From Combretum micranthum (lineage: Eukaryota; Streptophyta; Magnoliopsida; Myrtales; Combretaceae): a DNA stretch of 64,000 bases. The stretch lies in assembly GCA_024138025.1 (NCBI GenBank), contig JAMXBD010000366.1, positions 1 through 64,000 on the forward strand, written 5' to 3'. The notes below the pieces were generated by a model that worked only from the letters and a program-made list of their open reading frames with translations, made no database searches and had not been told where the DNA came from. Positions 1 to 10,700 of the stretch are shown here, in pieces. Within the stretch, counting starts at the first letter, position 1. The number at the start of each line of letters is the position of its first letter. A program made the position numbers and the translations under genes.

Positions 1-163
1 AAAAAAAAAAAACAATAAGACTATTATTTTGAGAGAGACAACTCTCTCTCTCTCCAGCTCCATTTATTCCCTTTATCTACTATTTCCTCCACAATACGTT
101 CGTATAGAAAATCTAAGCAAAGTCGTCCCGTGACTAGATATCAATCCCGGGCTTGCAACATCC

Positions 164-177
164 TGGTATCAGAGCCA
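164..177 (+). other. Primer binding site (initiator tRNA-Met type)
   Basis: TGGTATCAGAGCCA lies 3 bases after the CA end of the 5' LTR. This is the standard plant LTR-retrotransposon primer site for initiator methionine tRNA and fixes the element's orientation as plus. The equivalent site of copy B (3021-3035, minus) keeps only TGGTAT and is degraded. Confidence 0.85.
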
Positions 178-199
178 TAAATCATAGGAGACTCAAACA

Positions 200-1190
200 G
201 CCAGATGAACCAAATCCTAGAATGATGAAGCATATGTTAGAAGAACACAGGGATGAAAATCAGGAGGCACTTGCTGCCTTAACTGTTAGAATTAACAACA
301 TGTCAAAGACTTATAAAAACTTAGCAAACCAGAAAAATGAGTTAGAAAACAACAGCAATCAAGAGTTAGCGCCTGAATGAATTGATGCTACATCAAAGAG
401 ACGTTCAGGAGGCAGTATTTTTTCCCGATATGCAAGGCTGGAATTCCCTTCTTACAAGGAAAAAGAAGACCCACTTGGATAGCTGAACTGGTGTACTTAA
501 TTCTTTCACAACCAGCAAATCGCGGAGGAAGATAAAGTTGGACTTACATCATTCCATATAACTGGAGATGCATAGATTTTGTTTTACAATTTACCCCAAA
601 AGCGACAAAGCATAATAATTTCAAAGAACTATGCCACCTTTGATTCGGACCGCTCACACGAAGCAATCAGGGGAACTTATCCTCCTATGGCAAACTAGAT
701 CGGTGGAAAAATACATGAGCAAATTACAGAGTTTACTTGCACAGGCTACTACAGTCCGTGCTAATCAACAAGTGAATATTTTCACAGCAGGGTGGTTTGA
801 ATCCATACGCCTTAAGGTGGAAATTTATTATCTAAGAGATTTTTAAATTTGCCATGAACCTTGCTCAAGCATTTGAGAAGAAGCTTTGGCTTAATGAAGG
901 GAAACACCATAGTCATAGTTGGACAGCATTGAGAAATACTAAGAATAATATAGGCGGTCATAAAGAAACAAAGCAAAATGGCATTGTGGAGTTAGGAGGA
1001 CACACCGAACAACCACCTTTTACTAAACGTGTAAATCGAGTGGAAATGGTTGCAAGATGGGCTAAGGGATCGTATTACAACTGTGATGAATAGTACATTA
1101 ATAATAATAGATGCAAACGGTTTTTTTTATTGGAAATAGATACCGAGCAAAAGGAAGATTAAGGCATAGTATGTGAAGGCCACTTGCGAA
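200..1190 (+). pseudogene. Broken retrotransposon gag, copy A
   Basis: The plus strand carries pieces of a Ty3/gypsy gag in several frames. They are an N-terminal helical stretch at 200-376, a capsid-like part at about 430-640 (FPSYKEKEDPLG, then FYNLPQKRQS), a downstream piece at 690-1090, and a decayed zinc knuckle near 1070-1120 (CDE...RCKRFF) that lacks the expected second-half histidine. Several stops and frameshifts interrupt it. It matches copy B on the opposite strand and is not a functional gene. Confidence 0.65.
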
Positions 1191-1264
1191 CTTCTAGGTG
1201 AGTTTTGTCGACTTTATCTTGACTTCAAGCTTGAGGACAAGCTCTTTTTGGAGGAGGGGAGTGA

Positions 1265-1582
1265 TGTTACAAGTGCTTTTTAGGAAAAATATTATAAAAG
1301 GAAGAAGAACATATTTAATGGAGATCAAACTCATAAAGGGTAGAATTAAGACAAAATTAAAGATGACAAGAATAAGGAAGATTAAAAATGCAATAAATTG
1401 ATGTTAGAATTCAATGGAATAAATGACAGTAATAAATTAATATTATTATTGTTATGTATTACCTAAAATCATCCTAACAATGTTATTTAAATAGTTTAAT
1501 GTAATGAAGAAAAAAATCAAGCAATAAGACTATTATTTTGAAATAGGTAGCTCTCTTGCTTGAGCTCCGTTTGAGATAGACA
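1265..1582 (+). repeat. 3' LTR of copy A, truncated
   Basis: Begins TGTTACAAGTGC directly after a purine tract (GGAGGAGGGGAGTGA) and matches the reverse complement of the LTR at 3038-3472 for about 318 bases. The last third or so of the LTR is missing; the sequence instead runs into a gag fragment and then the inverted copy. Confidence 0.75.
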
Positions 1583-1667
1583 ACATGTTAAAGACTTATG
1601 AAAACTTAACAAACCAGAAAAACAAGTCAAAAAGCAATAGCAATCAAGAGTTAGAAAACCAAATCAT
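1583..1667 (+). repeat. Isolated gag fragment at centre of the inverted pair
   Basis: About 85 bases closely match the gag segment at 298-368 of copy A in plus orientation. They lie exactly between the two truncated 3' LTRs, whose facing ends (about 1542-1582 and 1681-1725) are complementary. The piece looks like filler at an inversion or recombination junction. Confidence 0.6.
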
Positions 1668-2029
1668 GGGGAGAGAGAGAAAGTTGCCTATCTCAAATGG
1701 AGATCAAGCGAGAGAGCTACCTATCTCAAAATAATAGGCTTATTGCATGTCTTTTTCTTCATTACATTCAACTATTTAAATAGCATTACTAGAATATTGT
1801 TCGAATGCTATTTTAGGTAATATATAACAATAATAATATTAATTTATTACTGCTATTCATTCCATTGAATTCTAATATCAATTTATTACAGCTTTAATTT
1901 TTCTTATTCTTGTCATCTTTGATTTTGTCTTAATTCTCCCCTTTATAAGTTTGATCTCCATTAAATATGTTCTTCTTCCTTTGATAATAATTTTCCCAAA
2001 AAGCACTTATGACCTCACTTCCCTCCTCT

Positions 2030-3020
2030 AGAAAGAGCTTGTCCTCAAGTTTGAACTCAAGATAAAGCTGACAAAACTCATTTAGAGATTCCCAATTGGC
2101 CTCCACATACTATGCCGTAATCTTCCTCTTGCCCGGTGTCTATTTCCAACCACAAAAGCCATTTACATCCATGATTGTTAGTGTACTCTTCATCATAATT
2201 GTAACACAACCTCTTAGCTTGTCTTTTGCCTTGTTTCTATATGATCACCCACGTTATTTTTAGTATTTCCCAGTGCTGTTCAACTATAACTATGGTGTCT
2301 CCTTTCATTGAGCAGGAGCTTCCTCTCAAATGCTCGAGCAAGGTTCATGGCAGATTCCAAATCTCTCGGATAATAAATTTCCACCTCAAAGCATATGGAT
2401 TCAAACCACGCCGCTGTGAAAATATCCACTTATTGATTAGCGCGGACTGTAGTAGCCCATGCAAGCAAACTCTAAAATCTGATTGTGTATTCTTCCACCG
2501 ACTGGTTTGCTGTAAGGTGATGAGTTCTCCAAGGGGATTGCTTCGTGTGGACAGTCCGAATCGAAGGTGCATAATTCTTTGAAGTTATCCCATAATATGT
2601 TTTGTCGCTCTTGGGATAAATTGTAAAACCAGAGTTGTGCATCTCCGATCATATGGAACGATATAAGTCCAACCTTGTCTTCCTCTGTTGTTCGCTAGTT
2701 GCGAAAGAATTGATCGCACCTGTTCAACCATCCAAGTGGGTCTTCTTTTCCCACATAAGAAGGGAATTTCAGCCTTGCACATCGGGAAAAAATATGGCCT
2801 CCTGAAAGTCCCTTTGACACAAAATCGATTCATTTAGCCACAGACTCTTGATTGCTGTTGTTTTCTGACTCATTTTTTTGGTTTGTTAAGTTTTTATAAG
2901 TCTTTGACATGTCTTTTCTAGCAATTAAGGTAGCAAGTGCATCTTGATTTTTAGCTCCATGTTCTTCCAACATGTGCTTCATCATCTCCATGATTTGGTT
3001 TATCTAATTGTTTGTCTCTC
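2030..3020 (-). pseudogene. Broken retrotransposon gag, copy B
   Basis: On the minus strand this copy keeps more of the gag than copy A. It has an FPMCKAEIPF stretch near 2760, then GDAQLWFYNLSQER near 2640 continuing to FKELCTFDSD near 2570, which is the capsid core typical of plant gypsy gag. A zinc-knuckle remnant is near 2130-2210 (CYN.DEEYTNNHGCKW) and has lost its second cysteine. Just before the LTR it reads LEDKLFLEEG, a tail like those that end gypsy polyproteins. It is frameshifted and non-functional. Confidence 0.65.
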
Positions 3021-3037
3021 ATGACTTCATACCAACA

Positions 3038-3472
3038 TGTTGTAAGCCTAGGAGTAAGACCTAGTCACAGGACGATTTTGCTTGGATTTTCTGTGAGAAC
3101 ATGTTGTGGAGAAAATAGTAGATAAAGGGAATCAATGGAGTTCGAGAAAGAGAGCTTCCTATATCAAATAAAGCTTAAGAGAAAGAGCTGTCTATTTCAA
3201 AATAATAGTCTTATTGCTTGTCTTTTTTCTTCATTACATCCAACTATTTAAATAACATTGCTAAGATGCTATTCTAGGTAATAGATAACAATAATAATAT
3301 TAATGTACTACCGCAATCTATTCTATTGAATTTCTAATATTAATTTATTGCATCCTTAGTTTTCCTTATTCTTGTCATCTTTGATTTTGTCTTAATTCTC
3401 CCCTTCATGAGCTGATCTCCATTAAATATGTTCTTCTTCCTTTTATAATATTTTCCCCAAGGACTTGTAACA
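3038..3472 (-). repeat. 5' LTR of copy B (about 435 bp)
   Basis: This is the most complete LTR in the window. On minus it starts TGTTACAAGTCC at 3472 and ends TTACAACA at 3038, followed by a degraded tRNA-Met primer site. Its first 318 bases match 1265-1582, and its remaining part matches 1-160. Confidence 0.75.
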
Positions 3473-4199
3473 CATCGCCCCTCAAAATACATTGGCAACA
3501 GAAGTCCATATTGCTTGTTACATAATTGAAAGTGATTCCCAATTATAGGTCTCTTTAGTGTAAAATCTAATTATAGTTTATGTTAGCTGCCTTTTCTTCC
3601 GTGTTTGCTGATCTTGTCAATTGAAATTTGGGCTCATTTGCAAGAAAACAACAATCTCATGAGTCTTCTGGATTTTTGGAAAAATAGGACTTAGAGTCTC
3701 TTCATTAAATTTTACCAATACAAGTACATATTCATACATGCAATTGCTTCCTCTCTTTTTCTTTTTCTTACTACACACAAGCACTTATTACACGGACATT
3801 AATCATAGCTCTACTAGGCCTAGGGATTTGGGCGACTTCGTTGAGGAATGATAGCAGTTTATCAAGGAATAAAAAGAAGAAAAAGAAATACTTTAAGAGG
3901 AGGAAGCACTACTCATAGCACTTTGTGTTCATACTTTGTTTAATCTTTTGATAAATGTTCAGGGCATTAACAATCCCATTAAAGCAATGGATATAAGAAA
4001 GGTTTGCACATAAATGGTGCATCTTTGGTAGCCTACTTCAAACTAGAGTAAACGTTCTAATGAAGCCTTAATCAAGCAAGCAGAAAACTCTCTATGGTCT
4101 TTTGCAATCAATAGCCTAGAACATTTAGATTCGTAAGGAGCACTCAATTTATCAATTATAGATACACAACAAGAGAGCTAATATATCTTTTTTATCCTC
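3473..4199. other. No gene seen
   Basis: AT-rich spacer between the inverted LTR pair and the LINE. I see no open frame with recognisable similarity, no RNA gene and no clear repeat. Confidence 0.5.
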
Positions 4200-6230
4200 T
4201 CTATTGTTTATGCCTCTAATTCTATTGTGGAACACAAAACACTTAGGGAGCAACTCTTATTTGCAGCAGCAACAATGGCTGGTAGTCCATTGTTCTTTTG
4301 GGGGAATTCGATGACTAGATTTGTTTCAAAGCATATTGGGTGGGTATCGGAATGTTCGCTGCCATTGCTGACCTTATGGATTTTTTTGATGAGGCCGAAC
4401 ATAAGGATTTTTGGATTCTTGGCAGTTTCTTTTCTTGGTCCAAGCAACCTGAGTCTCTTATTCTGAGGAAATTAGACGGTGTCTTGGTGAACCAAGAGAA
4501 GATAATACTGTGTCCTCGATCCAAGGGCAAGTACCTCTCAACTCTTTTATCTAACCATGATATGTGCTTAATTGTGGCTGACCTCACAAAACCACATAAA
4601 ATTATTCCTTTCAAATTTTTTAATTCTCAGACAGAGATCAAGGATATCCTTTCTATTGTTTTGGGAGTATGGAGGAAGCAAAATTCGTGGGTCCAACCTA
4701 TTTTAAGTGGTTTCCAAGCTCAACTTGCTAAACATTGAGCTTAGAAAGCTTAATGACTGGAAGTTTTCACATATTTCCTCCAAGGTTAATCAGACAAAAA
4801 AGGCGCTCCAATCTGTCCTCTTCTTTGGTTGATCTTTCTGGTTTGGATGGTTTCATCAGCAGAAGGCTTAAACTTACATTTTTGTGAGAAGAAAATTGGA
4901 TCGGCTTTCTTCAGTAAATCTGATGGGAAAGCATTGGGATCCAATGGCTTCTCAGCAAAGTTCTTCAAGTCCTCTTGGCCAATTGTAGGCCTGGATATCA
5001 CCTATGTCATAAGAGAGTTCCTCTTATCCAATTTCTCCTGAATGAGGTCAACAACACTATAATTTCCTTGGTTCCCACAATTACTAATACTTATAATTGT
5101 CTGATTATAAACCAATCTTAGGGTGCAAAGTTATTTATGAAGCTAAAGGGAAAGCATCGGGACCCAACAGCTTCTCAGCTAAATTCTTGAAGTCCTCTTG
5201 GCCAATTAACAATTATAGGCTCAGATGTTAATTGGCCAAAAATTTTTGAGATATTAATAAAAAAATTATAAGCTCAGATATTACCTATGCCATCAGAGAA
5301 TTCGAAGTCAATGACACTATTATGTCACTGGTTCCCAAGATTGCCAGTTCCTCTAAATTGTCTGATTATAAGCCAATCTCATGTTGCATTGTTATTTATA
5401 AAGCTATCCCAAAAATTCTAGCATCATGGCTAAGAGAAATTCTTCCTTCTCTTGTTAGTAGAGAGCAATTAGCCTTCATACTGGGCAGAAGAATCGCATA
5501 TAATATCTTTAGTGCCCAAGAATTGGTCAATAGCTATCACTTTAACCGGTTCCCTCCTAAATGTGCCATCAAGGTTAATTTAATGAAAGCTTACAGCACT
5601 ATTGATTGGCATTTCCTTGAGAAGGTATTGGAATGTATAAACTTTCCTTATCACTTCAAGAAGCTGTTGGTGCAATGTTTCACCACTCCAAGGTTCTCAT
5701 TTAATTTGAATGGTGAGCTAGTCAGATTCATAAATAGTACCGAAATATAAGGCAAAGTGACCCACACCTCTTTGTTCTAGTTGTAGAGGTGTTCATGGGT
5801 ATCATCAGCAGCTTGGCTTGCTTCTTTTCGTTTTCATTCTACTAGCATTGCAAATATGAGAGGATTACTGGTCTTTGCTTCACCAATGGTTTGTTACTGT
5901 TTTGTAAATGTCCTCCACCCTATTAATACTGTACAACAAAGACTAGGTATGTTTTAGGACTTTATAGGCCTTGGGGCTAATGGTTTGAAAAGCAGTCTTT
6001 TTCCACCATGTGGACCCATGAAAAAAGGAGGCCTCATGCCATCCTTGGCTTCCAAGGGAAGTTGCCTATTCAATATCCCAGTGTGCCTCTTGTCTCCTCC
6101 AAACTCAACAAACGATTGTTATGCACTAATTCAAAAAATTTCTGCCAGACTTGGCACATCGACAAGCAAGTTCCTTTTATATGCAAGAAGACTTAAACTC
6201 ATCAAATTGGTATTATTAACAATACGAAAT
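4200..6230 (+). pseudogene. Decayed L1-type LINE (endonuclease and reverse transcriptase)
   Basis: Plus-strand remnant of the ORF2 of a plant L1-like non-LTR retrotransposon. In order: the C-terminal part of the APE-type endonuclease at 4227-4735 (FFSWSK, RKLDGVLVNQ, then LSNHD where SDH is expected); the linker and start of the RT domain (GKALGSNGFSAKFFKSSW) near 4920; the RT fingers/palm at 5322-5745 (DYKPISCC, GRRIAYNI, KCAIKVNLMKAYSTIDW); a later piece IGLGANGLKSSLF near 5960; and the thumb region at 6055-6220 (GKLPIQY...VPLVSSKLN, then TSKFLLYARRLKLIK). The pieces lie in different frames. In RT motif A the usual aspartates are replaced (VNLMKAYS), so it is dead. Confidence 0.8.
4917..5400 (+). 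repeat. Imperfect tandem duplication within the LINE
   Basis: About 230 bases of RT-coding sequence occur twice in a row, at roughly 4917-5150 and 5147-5400. Both copies contain GGGAAAGCAT, TTCTTCAAGTCCTCTTGGCC (or TTCTTGAAGT...) and the later block ending in TTATTTATGAAGCTA or TTATTTATAAAGCTA. The second copy has an extra 60-base AT-rich insertion that itself repeats TTAATTGGCCAA. Confidence 0.7.
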
Positions 6231-6270
6231 GTTTTGTTTGGTGTGTGTGCGCGTGTATGCGTATTACTGA

Positions 6271-6575
6271 AAGAGCAGTTGGTGGGCAGCGTTCTTTTAC
6301 TCCTATTTTATGTCTCTTCCTTGGACACAATCAGTCAATACACTAACATTCTAAGAATCTGTTATAGGATCAAGTGATCAGTATGAGTTGTTGGTAGGCA
6401 CTGTTATTCTACTCCTATGTGTCCCTTCCCTGGACACAGTCAACCAATAAACTAACTTTCTAAGAATCTGTTATAGGGTCAAGTGAATAGGCAAGAGTTG
6501 TCGGTGGGTAGTGTTATTTTACACCTACTTTATGTCTCTTCCTTGGACACTAGAATCAATACATTACTCAATTTT
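6271..6575 (+). repeat. Minisatellite, about 110-bp unit, nearly 3 copies
   Basis: Three units begin near 6271, 6383 and 6492 with variants of GAGTTGTTGGTGGGCAGTG. They continue through TTATGTCTCTTCCTTGGACAC and CTAAGAATCTGTTATAGG; the third unit stops early. There is no coding content. Confidence 0.75.
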
Positions 6576-7538
6576 TCCAGATGCAATGTTGGATGCCACA
6601 CTGGTGTTAAAGAGGACTCATCTGCTAGATAAAAAATATAAACCAAAGAGACATCCACTGCATCTCTGTCAGATTTGGCTGAAATACATGCCAGAAGAAT
6701 CAATATTTGGCACACACAAACTTTCTGAAAGCAACTTGTTATAAGTCATACCTTGAAGAAAATGTTCCAATTCTTTCCTTGGGAGAGAATCTTCAAAATA
6801 TGGATCCCTCTATTCCATAATATTGCAATTCCTCCAATTGTCTCTTTCACTGCAGCATCTTGTTCCACAGAAGGAGATAAGCATGGTGATGGAATAGAGA
6901 ATCCAAATCTGTCCAGATATCACATTTGATCAAATTATTCCATATGCAGTGGTTAAAAAAAAAAAACACCACATTTTTACTATGATGGACAGAATTCAGT
7001 GTCATGGTATGCTCTAGCATGACATTTCTTGTGAATGGAAACAGTACTGGAGAAGGGTTGATAACACTGGCCAGCTTCTTTAATGCCAAACAACAAATAG
7101 TCATTTATTAAAGGCACTACAAAATCAATATAGAAAATCACAAGGATAAGTCGAATCAATAAACATATTTAATACAACTGCTGATCCAAGGAAATCAGGG
7201 AGATTCCTGGTAGACGAGAACTATTATTAAGTGCCATGCCTACATATTTATTACATATCTTCTAGATTACACTAGAAATTTTTACTACCTCAAGAATAAA
7301 GTGATTGCAACTCTTACTTAACCCATTAGAAAAGAACCAAGAAAGAAAAGAAAACGGACAACAAATTGGAACAAACTGGCAAGAATCATAGGAGAAGAGG
7401 TAAAGATAACTGATTTAGATCACCATCATCATGGATACAAGGAACCTATTTACATGCACGGAAACTGAAACAATGCTTCTGCCTTGACATGCACAAAATA
7501 AATCCAGCTGAGTGAGCAACTGATTAGAGTACTAATAC
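6576..7538. other. 3' flank of gene A, no exon recognised
   Basis: I looked on the minus strand for the missing C-terminal half of the reticulon domain and did not find it. The segment may be 3' untranslated sequence or the site of a deletion. It contains an A10-12 tract at about 6955-6966. Confidence 0.4.
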
Positions 7539-7717
7539 TTACAAGTTCGAAGGTAAAAAGCCATATCCAAAAAGAAGAGTCGTTGTGATGAGTAAAAGCT
7601 TGGTTGCAGATGAGACAAAAGTTCTTCCACTAAGTAAAAACCAGTAGAAAGACACTACAGAAGCAAGGAAGTACGTAAATGTAGTCTTCTCATCTCTCCA
7701 GAGCAATATGTCAGCAA
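7539..7717 (-). CDS. Gene A exon 8, start of reticulon domain
   Basis: Acceptor ACACAG|TTGCTGAC joins in phase to give VADILLWRDEKTTFTYF, the conserved reticulon-homology start. A first hydrophobic hairpin follows (FLASVVSFYWFLLSG, then KLLLITTTLLFGYGFLP). The frame reaches TAA at 7541-7539. Alternatively a donor CTT|GTAAGT at 7542 could lead to a further exon that I could not find. The reticulon domain usually has two hairpins; only the first is present. Confidence 0.75.
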
Positions 7718-10700
7718 CTGTGTTGATTAAAGAAAAAGAAGTCAGCAACTGCAGTGGCATTCTCTATGATTGATGCACAAGCTGCAATTCCGCAATTGGT
7801 CTATGGATGTCTATATCAAAGCTGATGCTTACTCCATGCTTTCAACTGATTAGTAAATCAAAATTTTTATATTCTTCTTGTTTAAGAATGCTTTTTAGCA
7901 TCTAATAAATTAGCCACAAGGCTTGGAACTGTGAATGAGAAATGCTCAAAGGAGGACACTACACAATAAACAAATCCTACACCTGCAGACAGTTCTAGCC
8001 TCAAGTTTTATACAAGTATGTTCTTTCTCATTTTATTTATTTATTTATTTTTGTTGGGGATCTAATTACACACAGAAAGAACCAAATAGGTGCATCTATG
8101 GAGCATGATTATCAAAAAATGCTAAGATACAAATTTAGAAATTCAAATATGTCATCCCACATGACAGAGAGATGCATTAATTTGAATTGTGAAAGTTCCA
8201 ATGAAATGAAAACTGAAAGTTTACAATGAATAGCCGACCTGCAGTTTTCATTAATATAACAAATTATAAATTCAATCAATAAGATAGAGGAACACTTGCT
8301 ATAACAGTTTATGCACAATATACCTTTCCCACTTCCAAGTAGCCTTTCTGCTTTGGACTGTTTAAACGAGTCACTATGAGCATATGATGATTCACTGCTC
8401 AAATGAGAGAATGACTTCACTGTTCTTCTAATGCCTTCCTGCACATTGACCAGCACAAAGCAAAAAAGAGCTACCCTTAAAACTTGAAGAACTTTATCAA
8501 AAAGAGTTGCTTAAGAGCACTATCAGTGTATAAGAAACTCCTACACATCCTTGACATTAGCAGGAATAGATCAATATCAAGCTAATGCTACACTGTGCCT
8601 TCCATCTAGCTGAAAACTTGGGAAAAAGAAAGATCATAATTCTTTATTCCAGATAGCAACAGCGAAGACTAACTTGTAGATGCAGACATAGGAAAAAAAA
8701 AAAAAAATTAAATAAAATAACTTCAGGAAGAAGATAATAGAAGCATGTCTCTTCAATGAGGTTTTAAGCGCTTTGATGAAGGTTCTCTCCAACCATAACT
8801 ACCACATTATACAAAACTGAGGAATTTCCATCATTTGTATTCATCATACTTTGTTGGATAGATCAAAGTCTCAGACATCGTAAGAGATTATTTTCCTTTT
8901 TCTTTCATTATGAAAGGAGGAGGAGCAGGCAATTGCATTTGAACCAGCTACCTCCAAAATCATAATGTCTCTTAAGGTCACACTAGTTAAACGTCAGCTT
9001 GCACCAGCCAATGTTAATAGAAGACATTGATCATTTGTTTAGAAACCATCTCAAGTGTTATAGGATCAAAGGTAATTTCAAGTCTTTGGTCTATATAAAT
9101 TAAAAAAAAAAAAAGAAAAATCAGATTCTAACTTCGTGTGAAATTTTCTTCCAAGTTTGCCTATTGTGATGATAGTAATTTGGCTCCCATCAAAAAAATA
9201 AAATAAAAATAAATAGAAGAATGATTTAAACACTAATAAATGGAAAAAATAGGACTAGCCCCTTTCATTTCTTTTCTGCAATATAAGAACTGTCACAAGT
9301 GGCAGTTCTTTCCCCTACAGCTGTTCCTCTTCTTGTTTTATGATTTTTTCCCCCTTTATAGAAAAATACCCTTAACTCTAAAAGATTGCTCGACTTTTAC
9401 TCTAAATACAACACACACAGTGTGCTTGGCTAGGACACATCACACTACATCAGAGTAAACTGAACACAACATAACACAGACAGCTAGGACACAATATTAA
9501 ATCACACTTCACAGAACACTAAACACAACATAACACTCATGACAGTGCACATAAACTACACCTAACACACATGCTACTGCTAAGAAAGCTAGCATTCCTT
9601 CATGAATATATAAACATGTATAAGAAAAACTCTTCTGTATTCATTTGGAGCCACAGTAGCTGATGAATTGCCATAACATCATGACAATACTGAAAATTAG
9701 ATTTGCATATCGCTTCAAAATACTTCAATGGGCGGTAATACTCAATGTTTGAATAAATCATGTCCTCAAAAAGAACCATATCCCATGGCCCAAAAAGGGA
9801 TAAATTATCCCCCTTCACAAGAGTACTTTTGAGACGAGGACTCTTACTCTTTCATCAACTCAAAGAGATAGGGAAATGCTCTCCAAGTTTTCAACCATGT
9901 ATGATCCCACCAAGTGCCATACCAGATCATTTTCCTTTCCAGATTAGCCATATTATAAATGCCCCTCCAAAAGACTGACCTATCCTTCTCCAATGTTTTT
10001 CTACAAACAGTACCGTAAGGCTTCTAGCATATTACAAGAAAGTCATTCTTGATGTTCAAGACCACATCTATGACTTATGTCTATTTTCATCTGCCCAACG
10101 GGTCTTTAGTGAAAATAATAGGATTTCTTACAGCCACAACCACATAAGTAGGTCACTACAGTTTCTTATCTTGTAGAAATAGAATTAATATTGTTGTCTA
10201 AACTTAAGAAAATCATTGGAGGGTGCTTCTACAAAATCCAAAAATTAGAATCTCAACATGGTATTTACCCATTTCTTATTTTCTACTAGATAAAACCCTA
10301 CAAATCCAAATTAAAACATTAACAAATTGTGTAGCATCTGCCATGTTTGACAGATGCGAAAACCTTTGAAAAGAAAATCTCGACAAGGTGCATGATCACT
10401 TACTTCTAGTGAAACAATAGGTGAATATGCAAGTTCCTTTCGAGCTGCAGTACAATCGAATGTTCTGTTCCTCGAGGCTAATGGGACAATACAGTGAGCT
10501 GGCATCAAGCGGTTTAGCATTGTGATGGCCAAAGTCTCGTCCATTTTTTCCAAAAGCAAGAGAACATAATAGACCAACTTGACAGGTAGCCTGATAAAGG
10601 GCCTGTATTCAAAATGCCGAGAAAAATTAAGACCCACAAATCAGTCACTGCCATGAAACCTTTCAAGTGGGACCAAGGAATGAAGCAATGCAGCAATGAA

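Larger units (their letters stand above)
1..1582 (+). mobile_element. Gag-only LTR retrotransposon (TR-GAG type), copy A
   Basis: Short Ty3/gypsy-like element on the plus strand, cut by the window edge. The end of the 5' LTR is at 1-160 (ending GCAACA). A primer binding site complementary to initiator tRNA-Met follows at 164-177, then a broken gag region. A purine tract lies at about 1248-1263, and a 3' LTR starting TGTTAC at 1265 runs to about 1582, where it is truncated. There is no room or similarity for protease, reverse transcriptase or integrase, so the element was non-autonomous. Copy B lies next to it in opposite orientation and shares LTR and gag sequence. Confidence 0.75.
1668..3472 (-). 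mobile_element. Gag-only LTR retrotransposon, copy B (inverted)
   Basis: Same family as copy A, on the minus strand. The 5' LTR is at 3038-3472, with termini TGTTAC and TACAACA when read on minus. A degraded primer site is at 3021-3035, broken gag at about 2030-3020, a purine tract at about 2014-2028 and a truncated 3' LTR at about 1670-2013. Together with copy A it makes an imperfect palindrome of more than 3 kb. Confidence 0.75.

Noticed and set aside
2226..2582. 118-codon plus-strand open frame
   Set aside because: It is the antisense shadow of the copy B gag on the minus strand.
6955..7104. Missing gene A reticulon exon
   Set aside because: The minus reading LALKKLASVINPS looked tempting, but it lacks phase-correct splice sites and true reticulon motifs.
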